The position numbers were made by a program, and so were the translations under genes. Under the pieces are notes generated by a model. That model was not told where the DNA came from and ran no database searches. It saw only the letters and a list, made by a program, of their open reading frames with translations. 64,000 nt of DNA, taken from an uncultured Prevotellaceae bacterium (lineage in GTDB: Bacteria; Bacteroidota; Bacteroidia; Bacteroidales; Bacteroidaceae). Below are positions 50,191 to 58,730 of the stretch, in pieces; position 1 is the first letter of the stretch, and every line of letters begins with the position of its first letter. The DNA lies in assembly GCA_946410305.1 (NCBI GenBank), contig CAMJZV010000001.1, forward strand, positions 186,001-250,000, read 5' to 3'.

Positions 50191-50454
50191 ATGGCAAGTT
50201 TAGATACTATTTCAATATCGTATAGAGGTAAGGAGTATTCCGCAGCGTTTATTCCTAATGTTTTCAATACTGGCAACCAAACAATATTAATTGGTTCTTA
50301 CTCTTTAAATATTGCTCTTTACAACGATGATAAAGGCTACGTTGATGAAGAGGCAAGGGAAATAGACGAACAGATATATGCTTTTATTGATGATGATTTC
50401 TTTACCTCAAGTTTAGAAGAATTTATTGAAAACGCTAAGGCATCGTTGGATTAA
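50191..50454 (+). CDS. Small unknown acidic protein
   Basis: 87 residues from ATG 50191 (the upstream frame crosses the promoter). Beta-rich N-terminus (TISISYRGKEYSAAFIPN, NQTILIGSYSLNIALYND) and very acidic helical C-terminus (VDEEAREIDEQIYAFIDDDFF). Negative charge clusters would suit a DNA-mimic or inhibitor, but that is speculation. Own promoter, after the restriction-modification genes. Confidence 0.6.
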   Translation: MASLDTISISYRGKEYSAAFIPNVFNTGNQTILIGSYSLNIALYNDDKGYVDEEAREIDEQIYAFIDDDFFTSSLEEFIENAKASLD

Positions 50455-50486
50455 TTACACAGCGGAACCGACCCTGTTGCGTAATT

Positions 50487-50528
50487 TTACTCCGCCCCTA
50501 CCAAGAGCAGACGGTAGGAGCGGAGTAA
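50487..50528. terminator. Strong hairpin between convergent small genes
   Basis: TTACTCCGCCCCTACC (50487-50502) pairs with GGTAGGAGCGGAGTAA (50513-50528), one mismatch. No T-run, so a bidirectional hairpin rather than a classic terminator. Confidence 0.6.
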
Positions 50529-50544
50529 TGTATATAATAAGGTA

Positions 50545-50799
50545 TCAGCAGATGACAATCTTGTTGTCAGCAAGGCTATATCTGACAGGATGGGCAAAGG
50601 ATATATTGGCTCCATCGTAAACGGCAGAAATATCTATGCCTCGACGTTGGAACTCATCGATAAGTGCCCGGTCGTGATAGGCACGCATACTTGTCCAACC
50701 TCGATTCTGGACTTCCCTGTTGAAAGCGGTTACTAACTCGGAAATTTGCATGTCTGCGAAATGCAGAGCAAAACGAATGTAATAAATGTGTTGTTGCAT
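50545..50799 (-). CDS. Small unknown protein
   Basis: 84 residues: HIYYIRFALHFADMQISELVTAFNREVQNRGWTSMRAYHDRALIDEFQRRG in outline, then DISAVYDGANISFAHPVRYSLADNKIVIC. Compact alpha/beta protein of the type often annotated only as hypothetical in Prevotella. Convergent with 50191; not recognised. Confidence 0.55.
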   Translation of the reverse strand: MQQHIYYIRFALHFADMQISELVTAFNREVQNRGWTSMRAYHDRALIDEFQRRGIDISAVYDGANISFAHPVRYSLADNKIVIC

Positions 50800-51125
50800 A
50801 ACTTTTTGTTTTTGATGTTAATACTATCCACATCGTACCTTGACCACCGTGGCTAAGTTAAAGCTCGGTTGGCGAGTCCGCCTAAAGGCGACTGCTCTTG
50901 ATGTTTCGGATGCAAAGATACACAATAATATTGAAATTTCCCCAAAAATGCAAATGAAAAATCTGCTTCCACATTCCACGGACAGGTCCTGAAGGCCTTG
51001 CGCATCGGCGTTTGCGCAGGTGATGGGGCAGCCCAACCCTTCCACGTTGCTTCCACTCAGCCACCACTTAGCTACGCCTAGTGGCAAGAGTGTCACTCTC
51101 GTGTGCAAGATAGCCATATACGCAG

Positions 51126-51188
51126 AAAAACGCTCAGCATTTTCTGGAAAACGGTGAGCGTTTTGGCAAAAGCGCTGAGCGTTTTTCC
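51126..51188. repeat. Array of three GCTnAGCG near-palindromes
   Basis: Three units about 20-21 bases apart: AAACGCTCAGCATTTTC, AAACGGTGAGCGTTTT, AAAGCGCTGAGCGTTTTT. Confidence 0.7.
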
Positions 51189-51616
51189 CTGTGTACAGCT
51201 AATACACGAGCAGATATAGGTGTCTTGCTCCGGGTGATTGCTAAGTGATGGCAAAGTGGAACCTTCATTCGCACGGCACACCCGCGCGAGCCCTTATCTA
51301 TAAAGGCTTTGCAAGTGTTCCGTGGAACGTGGAGGCATTTTTTCAAAAAACACTTTTCAAAAAATTGCTTTCACTTTCACAGCTGATGCTGAAAGTCCCT
51401 GTAAATAAAGGTTCGCGGGTGTTTCCTGCGGGCGCGAAGGGGCGCAGACGTTTCACATCGCTTTCACAAACCAGGTGTGAAACGTTTGTGAAACGTCAAA
51501 AGCAGGGAAAGGGGCTCAAAGGCCCTGTAAATAGGGGATTGTGAAAGTGAAAGCGATTTTTTTAAGTACTCACGCGCGAGACACCCGTGCGCACCCGCAA
51601 AAGGGCTGTTCCCACC

Positions 51617-51740
51617 AAAAAGTCGTACGACTTTTTCACGAATACAGCTCGTACAGCTGGGAGATAGCCATTCCCGCTAGAAAGTGGTACCACTTTTCAG
51701 AAAGTCGTACCACTTTTGGAAAAGCCGTACGACTTTTTCA
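51617..51740. repeat. Array of 20-base palindromes (AAAGTCGTACGACTTT type)
   Basis: AAAAAGTCGTACGACTTTTT at 51617-51636, then three units spaced exactly 20 bases: AAAGTGGTACCACTTT (51681-51696), AAAGTCGTACCACTTT (51701-51716), AAAGCCGTACGACTTT (51721-51736). Confidence 0.85.
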
Positions 51741-51788
51741 TGGGAATAGCTAATACAGATGCAAGACAGCTGTAGCCAGAAACAAGAC

Positions 51789-51814
51789 ACGCTAAGCCAG
51801 CACTGGCTTAGCGT
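51789..51814 (-). terminator. Terminator after clpB
   Basis: Perfect 12-base stem ACGCTAAGCCAG/CTGGCTTAGCGT with a two-base loop, 35 bases past the clpB stop; followed on the minus strand by GTCTTGTTTC. Confidence 0.75.
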
Positions 51815-51849
51815 ATCTTGTAATTATGATTATTTCTCTCGCTACCTAT

Positions 51850-54399
51850 TTAATTGCGGAATACCAGTCCGTCACCAAACTCATCGATGATGATGGGCTT
51901 CGAGCGGTCAACCTGGTCAGCAAGAATCTTGCGCGACAACTCGTTGAGTACCAGCGTCTGGATGGCACGCTTGACAGGACGGGCACCAAAGTCAGGGTCG
52001 TAGCCTTCGTCAGCCAGATAGCTGATGGCCGCATCGGTAGTTTCAAGACGGATGCCTTGTGGCTCCAACATATCCGTTACCTTCTTCATCTGCAGACGTA
52101 CCACGTCGGCTATCTGCTCCTTGGTCAGCTGCTGGAAGGTGATGATCTCGTCGATACGGTTCAGGAACTCTGGACGCATGGTCATACGCAGCTCCTCACG
52201 CGTAGCGTTAGAAGTCATGATGATGATGGTGTTCTTGAAGTTGGCGGTACGTCCCTTGTTGTCTGTCAGTCGACCGTCGTCCAGCACCTGCAACAGGATG
52301 TTGAAGACGTCGGGGTGTGCCTTCTCGATCTCGTCGAACAGCAACACCTGATACGGCTTGCGGCGTACAGCCTCTGTCAGCTGGCCACCCTCGTCATAGC
52401 CTACATATCCCGGAGGAGCACCTACCAGTCGGCTGACGGTATGTTTCTCTTGGTATTCGGACATATCGATACGTGTCATCATCTGCTCATCATTGAACAG
52501 GTATTCTGCCAGAGCCTTGGCGAGTTCGGTCTTACCGACACCCGTCGTACCCAAGAAGATAAACGAGGCGATAGGACGCTTGGGGTCTTGCAAGCCAGCA
52601 CGACTGCGACGCACAGCATCAGAGACAGCGGTGATAGCCTCGTCCTGACCAATGACACGGTGGTGCAGCTCGGCCTCGAGGTTCAGCAGCTTTTCGCGCT
52701 CGCTCTGGAGCATACGGCTGACGGGGATGCCCGTCCAGCGACTTACCACCTCAGCGATGTCGTCGGCGGTGACTTCCTCGCGGACCATCCTGCCGCCGAC
52801 GGAATCGGCGGACGCGCTATCCAGCTGGCGCTGGATGGCGGCGATGTCGTCTTCGAGGGCCTTTAGCTTAGAGTAACGGATCTCGGCCACCTTACCGTAG
52901 TCGCCTTCACGTTCCGCACGCTCGGCCTCATACTTCAGGTTCTCCATTTCCTGCTTATCCTGCTGAATCTTGTTGACCAGCTGGCGCTCACCTTCCCACT
53001 TGGCACGGAACTGCGTCTCCTGCTCCTTGAGGTCGGCGATGTCCTTGTCGAGCTGGACAAGCTTGTCGGAAGCGGGAGAACCGCTGACCACGCTACCGGC
53101 GGAGCCGGTTTCTCGTTTGATGCTCTCGCGCTCGATTTCCAGCTGTGCCAGGCGGCGGGTAATCTCGTCCAGTTCCTCAGGGACGCTGTCGCGCTCCATA
53201 CGTAGCTTGGCAGCGGCCTCGTCCATCAGGTCGATGGCCTTGTCGGGCAGGAAGCGCTCAGAGATGTAACGCTCTGACAGCTGGACGGCAGCGATACAGG
53301 CATCATCCTGGATACGTACCTTATGGTGGTTCTCGTAGCGCTCCTTCAAGCCACGCAGGATAGAGATGGCGCTGAGTTCGTCGGGCTCGTCGACCATGAC
53401 GGTCTGGAAACGGCGTTCGAGGGCCTTGTCCTTCTCGAAGTATTTCTGGTACTCGTTGAGCGTGGTGGCACCGATGGCACGCAACTCGCCACGAGCCAAC
53501 GCAGGCTTCAGGATGTTGGCAGCATCCATGGCACCCTCGCCACCGCCAGCACCTACCAGCGTATGGATCTCGTCGATGAACAGGATGATGCGACCTTCGG
53601 CCTTTGTCACCTCATTGATGACACTCTTCAGTCGCTCCTCGAACTCACCCTTGTACTTGGCACCAGCCACCAGCGCACCCATGTCGAGTGAGTAGAGCTG
53701 CTTGTCCTTCAGGTTCTCAGGAACGTCGCCACGAACGATACGTCCTGCCAATCCCTCGACGATGGCCGTCTTACCCGTACCAGGCTCACCTATTAATATA
53801 GGGTTGTTCTTGGTACGGCGCGACAGTATCTGCAACAGGCGACGTATCTCGTCGTCACGGCCAATCACGGGATCGAGCTTGCCCTGACGCGCCATGTCCA
53901 CCAGGTTCTTGGCATACTTCTCCAGCGACTGGTAGTTGTCGTCGGCCGACTGTGACTGCACCTTCTGACCCTGACGTAGCGACTGGATGGCTGCACGCAG
54001 CTCCTTCTCGGTGACGCCAGCATCCTTGAGGATGCGGCCTGCGGTAGCTCCATCGGTTAATAGAGCCAACAGAATTGGTTCTACACTGACAAATTCGTCA
54101 CCCGACTTTTGGGCGTAGTCCTGTGCCTTGAGCAGTACCTTGTTGGCATCGCTGGAAAGATACGGTTCACCACCCGTCACACGGGGCAGGTGTTGCAGCT
54201 CCGTCTGTACGAGCATCTCAATCTGTTGGGCATTGACCCCCAATTTCTGCAGCAGGAAGTTCACGACGTCCTTGGCCTTATTCATCACGCCTGCCAGCAG
54301 GTGTACCGGTTCGATGGTCTGCTGGCCATTGCGCTGCGCAGTATTGACGGCCTCCTGTACCGCCTCCTGCGCCTTAATGGTAAACTTGTCTAATGTCAT
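51850..54399 (-). CDS. clpB: ATP-dependent disaggregase ClpB
   Basis: 849 residues. Clp N-domain (1-145), NBD1 with [15 protein letters not shown] (near 207) and [12 protein letters not shown], coiled-coil middle domain (400-530), NBD2 with [19 protein letters not shown] (near 605) and [12 protein letters not shown]. It rescues aggregated proteins with DnaK. The middle domain has two GC-rich inserts over palindromic [18 protein letters not shown] (53055-53115, ACCGGCGGAGCCGGT) and [10 protein letters not shown] (52790-52822, CCGCCGACGGAATCGGCGG). The first lengthens motif 1 relative to the usual Bacteroidota sequence. Start preceded by GGAGGACAAAACT. Confidence 0.96.
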   Translation of the reverse strand: MTLDKFTIKAQEAVQEAVNTAQRNGQQTIEPVHLLAGVMNKAKDVVNFLLQKLGVNAQQIEMLVQTELQHLPRVTGGEPYLSSDANKVLLKAQDYAQKSGDEFVSVEPILLALLTDGATAGRILKDAGVTEKELRAAIQSLRQGQKVQSQSADDNYQSLEKYAKNLVDMARQGKLDPVIGRDDEIRRLLQILSRRTKNNPILIGEPGTGKTAIVEGLAGRIVRGDVPENLKDKQLYSLDMGALVAGAKYKGEFEERLKSVINEVTKAEGRIILFIDEIHTLVGAGGGEGAMDAANILKPALARGELRAIGATTLNEYQKYFEKDKALERRFQTVMVDEPDELSAISILRGLKERYENHHKVRIQDDACIAAVQLSERYISERFLPDKAIDLMDEAAAKLRMERDSVPEELDEITRRLAQLEIERESIKRETGSAGSVVSGSPASDKLVQLDKDIADLKEQETQFRAKWEGERQLVNKIQQDKQEMENLKYEAERAEREGDYGKVAEIRYSKLKALEDDIAAIQRQLDSASADSVGGRMVREEVTADDIAEVVSRWTGIPVSRMLQSEREKLLNLEAELHHRVIGQDEAITAVSDAVRRSRAGLQDPKRPIASFIFLGTTGVGKTELAKALAEYLFNDEQMMTRIDMSEYQEKHTVSRLVGAPPGYVGYDEGGQLTEAVRRKPYQVLLFDEIEKAHPDVFNILLQVLDDGRLTDNKGRTANFKNTIIIMTSNATREELRMTMRPEFLNRIDEIITFQQLTKEQIADVVRLQMKKVTDMLEPQGIRLETTDAAISYLADEGYDPDFGARPVKRAIQTLVLNELSRKILADQVDRSKPIIIDEFGDGLVFRN

Positions 54400-54467
54400 A
54401 GTTTTGTCCTCCTAATTTTTATTTGTTTATCTGGCTATTGGCGAACAAACTATGTGCCGAAACGAAA

Positions 54468-54511
54468 ATATCCGACAAAATGACATATTCTGCTGCCATT
54501 CTGTCGGATAT
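54468..54511 (-). terminator. Terminator after aldo/keto reductase gene
   Basis: ATATCCGACAAAATG (54468-54482) pairs with CATTCTGTCGGATAT (54497-54511), one mismatch; A/T-rich flank. Confidence 0.65.
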
Positions 54512-54528
54512 CTCTATTAATACTCAGC

Positions 54529-55470
54529 TTACTCGATGCACTTCAGGTTCTTGTCCAGCTGCTCTGTACTGCTGGCTCCCACGAGTACCGAAGTGACACC
54601 CTGCTGTTCGAGAATCCAGCGTAGTGCCCGCTCAGCCATCGTCATTCCTTGTTGCTGCGCCTCGTCGTTCCACTGACGCAACTGTTGCAGCAGGTCGTCA
54701 GAGAGCATCTCCTTGCGCAGGAAGTGACCACGGGCCATGCGTGAGTCGTCAGGAATGCCGTTGAGGTAACGATCGGTGAGCAATCCCTGGGCCAATGGTG
54801 AGAAGGCGATGAAGCCTACGCCCTCCTGCTGGCACAGCTGCAGGATGCCCTCGTCGATGGGGTTACGATGGAGCATGTTGAGCTTGCCCTGATAGATGAG
54901 CAGCGGCACATCGTGTGCCTTCAGGTAGTCGATGCCAAAACGTAGCGGTTCGAGGGGCCAGTTGGAGATGCCCACATAGAGCGCCTTGCCCTGACGGACG
55001 ATGTCGACAAGCGTCTGCAACGTCTCTTCCAAGGGAGTGTCGGGGTCGTAGCGGTGTGAATAGAACAGGTCTACATAGTCCAAGTGCATGCGTCGCAGGC
55101 TCTGGTCGAGCGATGCCATGAGGTACTTCCTGGAACCCCACTCTCCGTAAGGGCCTGCCCACATGTCGTAACCTGCCTTGGTAGAGATGAACAACTCGTC
55201 GCGATAGGGGCGCAGGTCATCGTCCATGACACGTCCCAGCGTCTCTTCTGCCGAACCGTAGGGCGGGCCGTAGTTGTTGGCCAAATCCAGATGGGTGATA
55301 CCCCTGTCGAAGGCATGGCGCAGAATGCTGCGCGAGCGCTGGTAGTCGTCAATGCCTCCGAAGTTGTGCCACATGCCCAGGCTCACCTGAGGCAACAGCA
55401 CGCCACTGCGTCCGCAGCGTACATAGCGCATGGCGTCATAGCGCTTGTCTGATGCTACATAATTCTCCAT
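54529..55470 (-). CDS. Aldo/keto reductase (YghZ/MgrA-like)
   Basis: 313 residues from ATG 55470. TIM-barrel AKR with catalytic DLANNYGP (Asp, Tyr), STKAGYDMW (Lys), YSHRYDPDTPLEET (His) and NADPH-binding GASSTEQLDKNL at the C-terminus. The segment GYDMWAGPYGEWGSRKYL is typical of YghZ (L-glyceraldehyde 3-phosphate reductase) and Kv-beta-like AKRs. Substrate in this organism unknown. Ends at a strong hairpin. Confidence 0.92.
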   Translation of the reverse strand: MENYVASDKRYDAMRYVRCGRSGVLLPQVSLGMWHNFGGIDDYQRSRSILRHAFDRGITHLDLANNYGPPYGSAEETLGRVMDDDLRPYRDELFISTKAGYDMWAGPYGEWGSRKYLMASLDQSLRRMHLDYVDLFYSHRYDPDTPLEETLQTLVDIVRQGKALYVGISNWPLEPLRFGIDYLKAHDVPLLIYQGKLNMLHRNPIDEGILQLCQQEGVGFIAFSPLAQGLLTDRYLNGIPDDSRMARGHFLRKEMLSDDLLQQLRQWNDEAQQQGMTMAERALRWILEQQGVTSVLVGASSTEQLDKNLKCIE

Positions 55471-55547
55471 AAGTCTAAATCTGTTATGTTGGTTAGTGAT
55501 ATTATTCAAGTTTCGTATGTTTCACATGCTCCACTTTTCTTGGGGCA

Positions 55548-55665
55548 AGGGGCATGGAGCAGGGGGCAAGAGGTTAGTCATTCCCCTTCTATGCCGCTTC
55601 ATCCCTCCGTTTTCTACGTTTATCATCTATTCTCTTGCCCCTTGCTCCTTGCTCCTTGCCCCTTA
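55548..55665. repeat. Phrase repeat (CCCCTTGCTCC words), inverted pair
   Basis: GGGGCAAGGGGCATGGAGCA (about 55540-55570) and its inverted relatives CCCCTTGCTCCTTGCTCCTT (55636-55660) face each other between the aldo/keto reductase and acyl-CoA synthetase genes. Confidence 0.7.
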
Positions 55666-55704
55666 CGAGACTGAGCAAGCAGGGCTTGCGAAAGTTGAGT
55701 GATA

Positions 55705-57765
55705 TTATTTTTCTATCAGGATGCGTGCATCCACTGCCACCACGTTGTCAGCGTCAGCCAACAGTGGGTTGATATCCATCTCCTTGATCTCTGTGGCAAA
55801 GCGTAACAGCGTAGACAGTCGCACGATGATCTCTGCATATTTCTGCTCGTTGATGCCCTGCTGTCCACGTGTACCTTGCAATATCTTGTAGCCACGCAAG
55901 GAGTGAATCATCGAGTTAGCCTCCTCATAGGTCAGCGGTGCCAGACCACTCGACACGTCCTTCAGCACCTCGATGAAAATGCCTCCCAGTCCACAGAGCA
56001 CGACATGTCCGAAGCGTGGCTCGTACTTGGCACCGATAAACAGCTCCGTGCCCTTGACCATCTTCTGTACCATGACGGCGGTGGCATCCTTGATCTGCAT
56101 CATGCGGTCGAACTCCAATGCCAGATGCTCAGCAGTACGGATGTTAAGAGCCACACCACCGACATCACTCTTGTGTACAGGGCCTACCACCTTGGCCACG
56201 ACGGGATAGCCCACCTCGTTGGCGAAGGCCGTCAACTCCTCCTTCGACGTGCTCACCATCTCAGGGACGAGGGGGATGCCTGCGCAGGAGAGAATGTCAC
56301 GCACCGTCTGAGGAGAGACGTAGCCATTCTGCTCAAGGCCAAAGATGATTTTGTTGAGTCTGGGAATGTCGATGCCATAGAGCTGTACCTCTGGGGGTGC
56401 AGGCTTGGGAGTACGCATGATCTGCGAGAGGGCAGTAGCCAGCGTCACCTCGTCAGAGAAGTTCACATGTCCCTTCTGCAGGAATTCCGCTACCTCAGGA
56501 CCTGCAGTATGCAGGCTGGGGAGAATGGGGAAGATAGGTTTCTTGCACTGCAGCATCTTCTGGTGGAGCACCTCATAAGCCTCGTAGAGCTGTGTAAGAC
56601 CTGGTGTACCATAGATGACGGCAATGGCATCAATCTGTTCAAAGCGCTGTTCGCAATAGTCGATGGCGATGCCCAGCTGCTCTGCTGTTCCTGTGGCGAG
56701 GATGTCGATGGGATTGGCTACGGCAGAGCCTGCGAAGAGCTTTGACTTCAACTCGTCAGCCTCAGGACCTTCTATCTTGGGAACGTTCAGCCCACCCTTC
56801 GACAGGGCATCCGTCAGCATGACGCCAGGACCACCGGCATGCGTCACGATGGCGAAGTTCTTACCTTTCAACTCAGGAAGGGTGAAGATGCAACCCACCG
56901 TAGTCAGTTCCTCACGAGAGAAACAGCGCACAATGCCTGCCTTGCGGAACAATGCCTCTACTGCCGAGTCGCTGCTGGCGATGGCTCCCGTATGGCTGGA
57001 GGCAGCGCGCGAACCGCTCTCTGACGAACCTGCTTTGATGGCTGCTATGCGACAGCCCTTACGAATGAGACTGCAGGCATGATACAGCAACTTGTCGGGA
57101 TTAGAGATGTTCTCGATATACAACAGCTTGACCTTTGAGTCGGTATCGACATCGAAATGCTCGTCCATATACTGCAGCACATCCTCGATACCTATCTGTT
57201 TGCCGTTACCTATCGACCACACGCTATTGAACTGCAAACCCTTGCTGACAGCACTCTCCAGGATGAATACGGCGGTAGCTCCCGAGCCGCTGACAAAGTC
57301 GACACCCTTAGGACTGAGGTGTGGGATGGGTTTGGTGAATACGGAGTGGTGCCAGCGCGTCAGCAGTCCGATACAGTTTGGACCTATCAGTGAACAGCCG
57401 TACTTCTTGCAAGAGTCTAATATCTGTTCTTCCAACAGGGCACCCTCGTGGGTCTCCTCACCAAAGCCTGCTGACAAGATGATGAAGGCACGCGTCTGCT
57501 TGTCCTTAGCCAGCAACTCAACATACTGCGGACAGAATTTCGCAGCCACCACCAGGATGGCTAACTCTGTCGGCGGCAACTCACTGGCGTTGTGAAATGC
57601 CTTGATGCCCTGCACCTCGTCTTCTTTGGGATTGACGATGCGCAACGTACCTTGGTAGCCTCCCTGCAGGAGGTTGCGTACCACGGCGCCACCTGGCTTA
57701 TGTACATTGTTGGAACCGCCGATGACGACGATGCTCTTGGGCTGTAATAGTTCTCGGTTAATCAT
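55705..57765 (-). CDS. ADP-forming acetate/acyl-CoA synthetase
   Basis: 686 residues, fused alpha-beta form. CoA-binding Rossmann domain (PKSIVVIGGSNNVHKPGGAVVRNLL in outline), succinyl-CoA-ligase-like domain with the phosphorylated histidine in SHTGAIASSD (near 265), and C-terminal ATP-grasp domain (480-686; GYPVVAKVVGPVHKSDVGGV). It makes acetate and ATP from acetyl-CoA, ADP and phosphate, a common energy-yielding step in anaerobes. Neighbours give no pathway hint. Confidence 0.93.
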   Translation of the reverse strand: MINRELLQPKSIVVIGGSNNVHKPGGAVVRNLLQGGYQGTLRIVNPKEDEVQGIKAFHNASELPPTELAILVVAAKFCPQYVELLAKDKQTRAFIILSAGFGEETHEGALLEEQILDSCKKYGCSLIGPNCIGLLTRWHHSVFTKPIPHLSPKGVDFVSGSGATAVFILESAVSKGLQFNSVWSIGNGKQIGIEDVLQYMDEHFDVDTDSKVKLLYIENISNPDKLLYHACSLIRKGCRIAAIKAGSSESGSRAASSHTGAIASSDSAVEALFRKAGIVRCFSREELTTVGCIFTLPELKGKNFAIVTHAGGPGVMLTDALSKGGLNVPKIEGPEADELKSKLFAGSAVANPIDILATGTAEQLGIAIDYCEQRFEQIDAIAVIYGTPGLTQLYEAYEVLHQKMLQCKKPIFPILPSLHTAGPEVAEFLQKGHVNFSDEVTLATALSQIMRTPKPAPPEVQLYGIDIPRLNKIIFGLEQNGYVSPQTVRDILSCAGIPLVPEMVSTSKEELTAFANEVGYPVVAKVVGPVHKSDVGGVALNIRTAEHLALEFDRMMQIKDATAVMVQKMVKGTELFIGAKYEPRFGHVVLCGLGGIFIEVLKDVSSGLAPLTYEEANSMIHSLRGYKILQGTRGQQGINEQKYAEIIVRLSTLLRFATEIKEMDINPLLADADNVVAVDARILIEK

Positions 57766-57791
57766 ATCTTTATTTACTATTTGACAATTTA

Positions 57792-58730
57792 CTATTTTCT
57801 CAATAATTCTGGTGTGCAGTTTCTGATATAGATAGGTATCTCCTCTGCTGTAGCATCATGGTCGGTAATCGTCAGGCGCACGATAGCCCCTTGCCGGTTG
57901 ATGTCACGCTGTGGGTCGAAGATGAAGTTGCCTAGTCCATAAAAGACGGGCTTGCCACGATAGGTCTCCATGGGTTGACGGGTATGCGTATGGTGACATA
58001 CCAGACAGTCGGCACCAGCATCTATCAGCTGATGAGCATCATAGCGTTGGCGAGGCACCACCTCCACATGGTTCTCCCAGCCCCAGTGCAGGCTGACAAT
58101 GATGTAACACTGCGGATCGGCACTGCGTAGCTGGGCGACACGCTGACATAACGAGTCGATGCTCTGCTGACTGACGCAGGGTTTGTCGGGCAAGAGCGCA
58201 TAGTTCTCCAGTGCCATCTGCAACGAAGCGACTAGCCACACGCGTCTGGGTGTCTCACTGAGCAGCACGGGTTGGACGGCCTCCTGTCTGTTCTGACCAG
58301 CACCAAAGGGTGTCATACCCGCTTTCAGGATGTTCTGATAGGTGTCCAGCAAGCCCTCACGACCTTGGTCGATAGAGTGGTTGTTGGCGAGATTCAGGTG
58401 GGTGAAGCCATGCCGTTGCATAGTGGCCAGCCATTCCGGTTCTGCTCTGAAGATGTATTTCTTGAAGACAGGTGCCTTGATCTTGGTGGCTGGACACTCC
58501 AAGTTACCCACCACCACGTCGGATGCCTGCAGCACGGAGTCGATAGCTGCTGAGAACAGCTGGTCGACGCCCTGCTTCTCCACAACTTTTCGCACCCCGC
58601 GGTCCAGCAGGATGTCGCCCGTCATGGTGGCTGTGAGTTTTTGGCAGTTAGCAGTTGGCCAATAGCTAATAGCCAATAGCCAAAAGCCTATAGCCGCTCT
58701 AACAGCCTGTGCTATAGAAGAACTTCTCAT
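57792..58730 (-). CDS. CapA/PgsA-like metallophosphatase family protein
   Basis: 312 residues. N-terminal signal-like segment GFWLLAISYWPTANC (about 14-28), encoded by phrase repeat family A (58638-58697), possibly a lipobox ending at Cys28. The body is CapA-like: MTGDILLDRGV, VGNLECPA, HLNLANNHSIDQG, VSLHWGWEN, CHHTHTRQP and FYGLGNFIFD with the metal-binding Asp/Asn/His set. CapA proteins take part in polyglutamate capsule export or cell-wall metabolism; here no cap operon surrounds it. Start overlaps the DUF3160 gene end by 32 bases. Confidence 0.85.
   Translation of the reverse strand: MRSSSIAQAVRAAIGFWLLAISYWPTANCQKLTATMTGDILLDRGVRKVVEKQGVDQLFSAAIDSVLQASDVVVGNLECPATKIKAPVFKKYIFRAEPEWLATMQRHGFTHLNLANNHSIDQGREGLLDTYQNILKAGMTPFGAGQNRQEAVQPVLLSETPRRVWLVASLQMALENYALLPDKPCVSQQSIDSLCQRVAQLRSADPQCYIIVSLHWGWENHVEVVPRQRYDAHQLIDAGADCLVCHHTHTRQPMETYRGKPVFYGLGNFIFDPQRDINRQGAIVRLTITDHDATAEEIPIYIRNCTPELLRK
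58638..58697. repeat. Phrase repeat family A forming a signal peptide
   Basis: Words AGCTAATAGCCAATAGCC and CAGTTAGCAGTTGGCC; on the coding strand they give WLLAIS and WPTANCQK. Confidence 0.75.

Larger units (their letters stand above)
50800..51849. other. 1-kb gene-free, palindrome-rich stretch
   Basis: No convincing gene. Holds a 20-22-base near-palindrome array (51126-51188), inverted long repeats (about 50955-51000 against 51305-51345), CCCTGTAAATA hairpins (51398-51412, 51522-51538), GACGTTTCAC palindromes (51446-51502), a second array of 20-base palindromes (51617-51740) and the clpB terminator (51789-51814). Small ORFs here (for example 51245-51544) look spurious. Confidence 0.75.

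Noticed and set aside
44352..50454. Complete integrative element inserted at tRNA-Ser
   Set aside because: No integrase, mobilisation genes or repeat of the tRNA 3' end was found; acquired DNA is likely but its boundaries are undefined.
51245..51544. 99-codon ORF in the palindrome region
   Set aside because: Basic, low-complexity product spanning several palindromes; no promoter or ribosome-binding context.
51826..52866. 346-codon plus-strand open frame opposite clpB
   Set aside because: Fully antisense to a well-conserved gene, no promoter or recognisable domain; a shadow frame.
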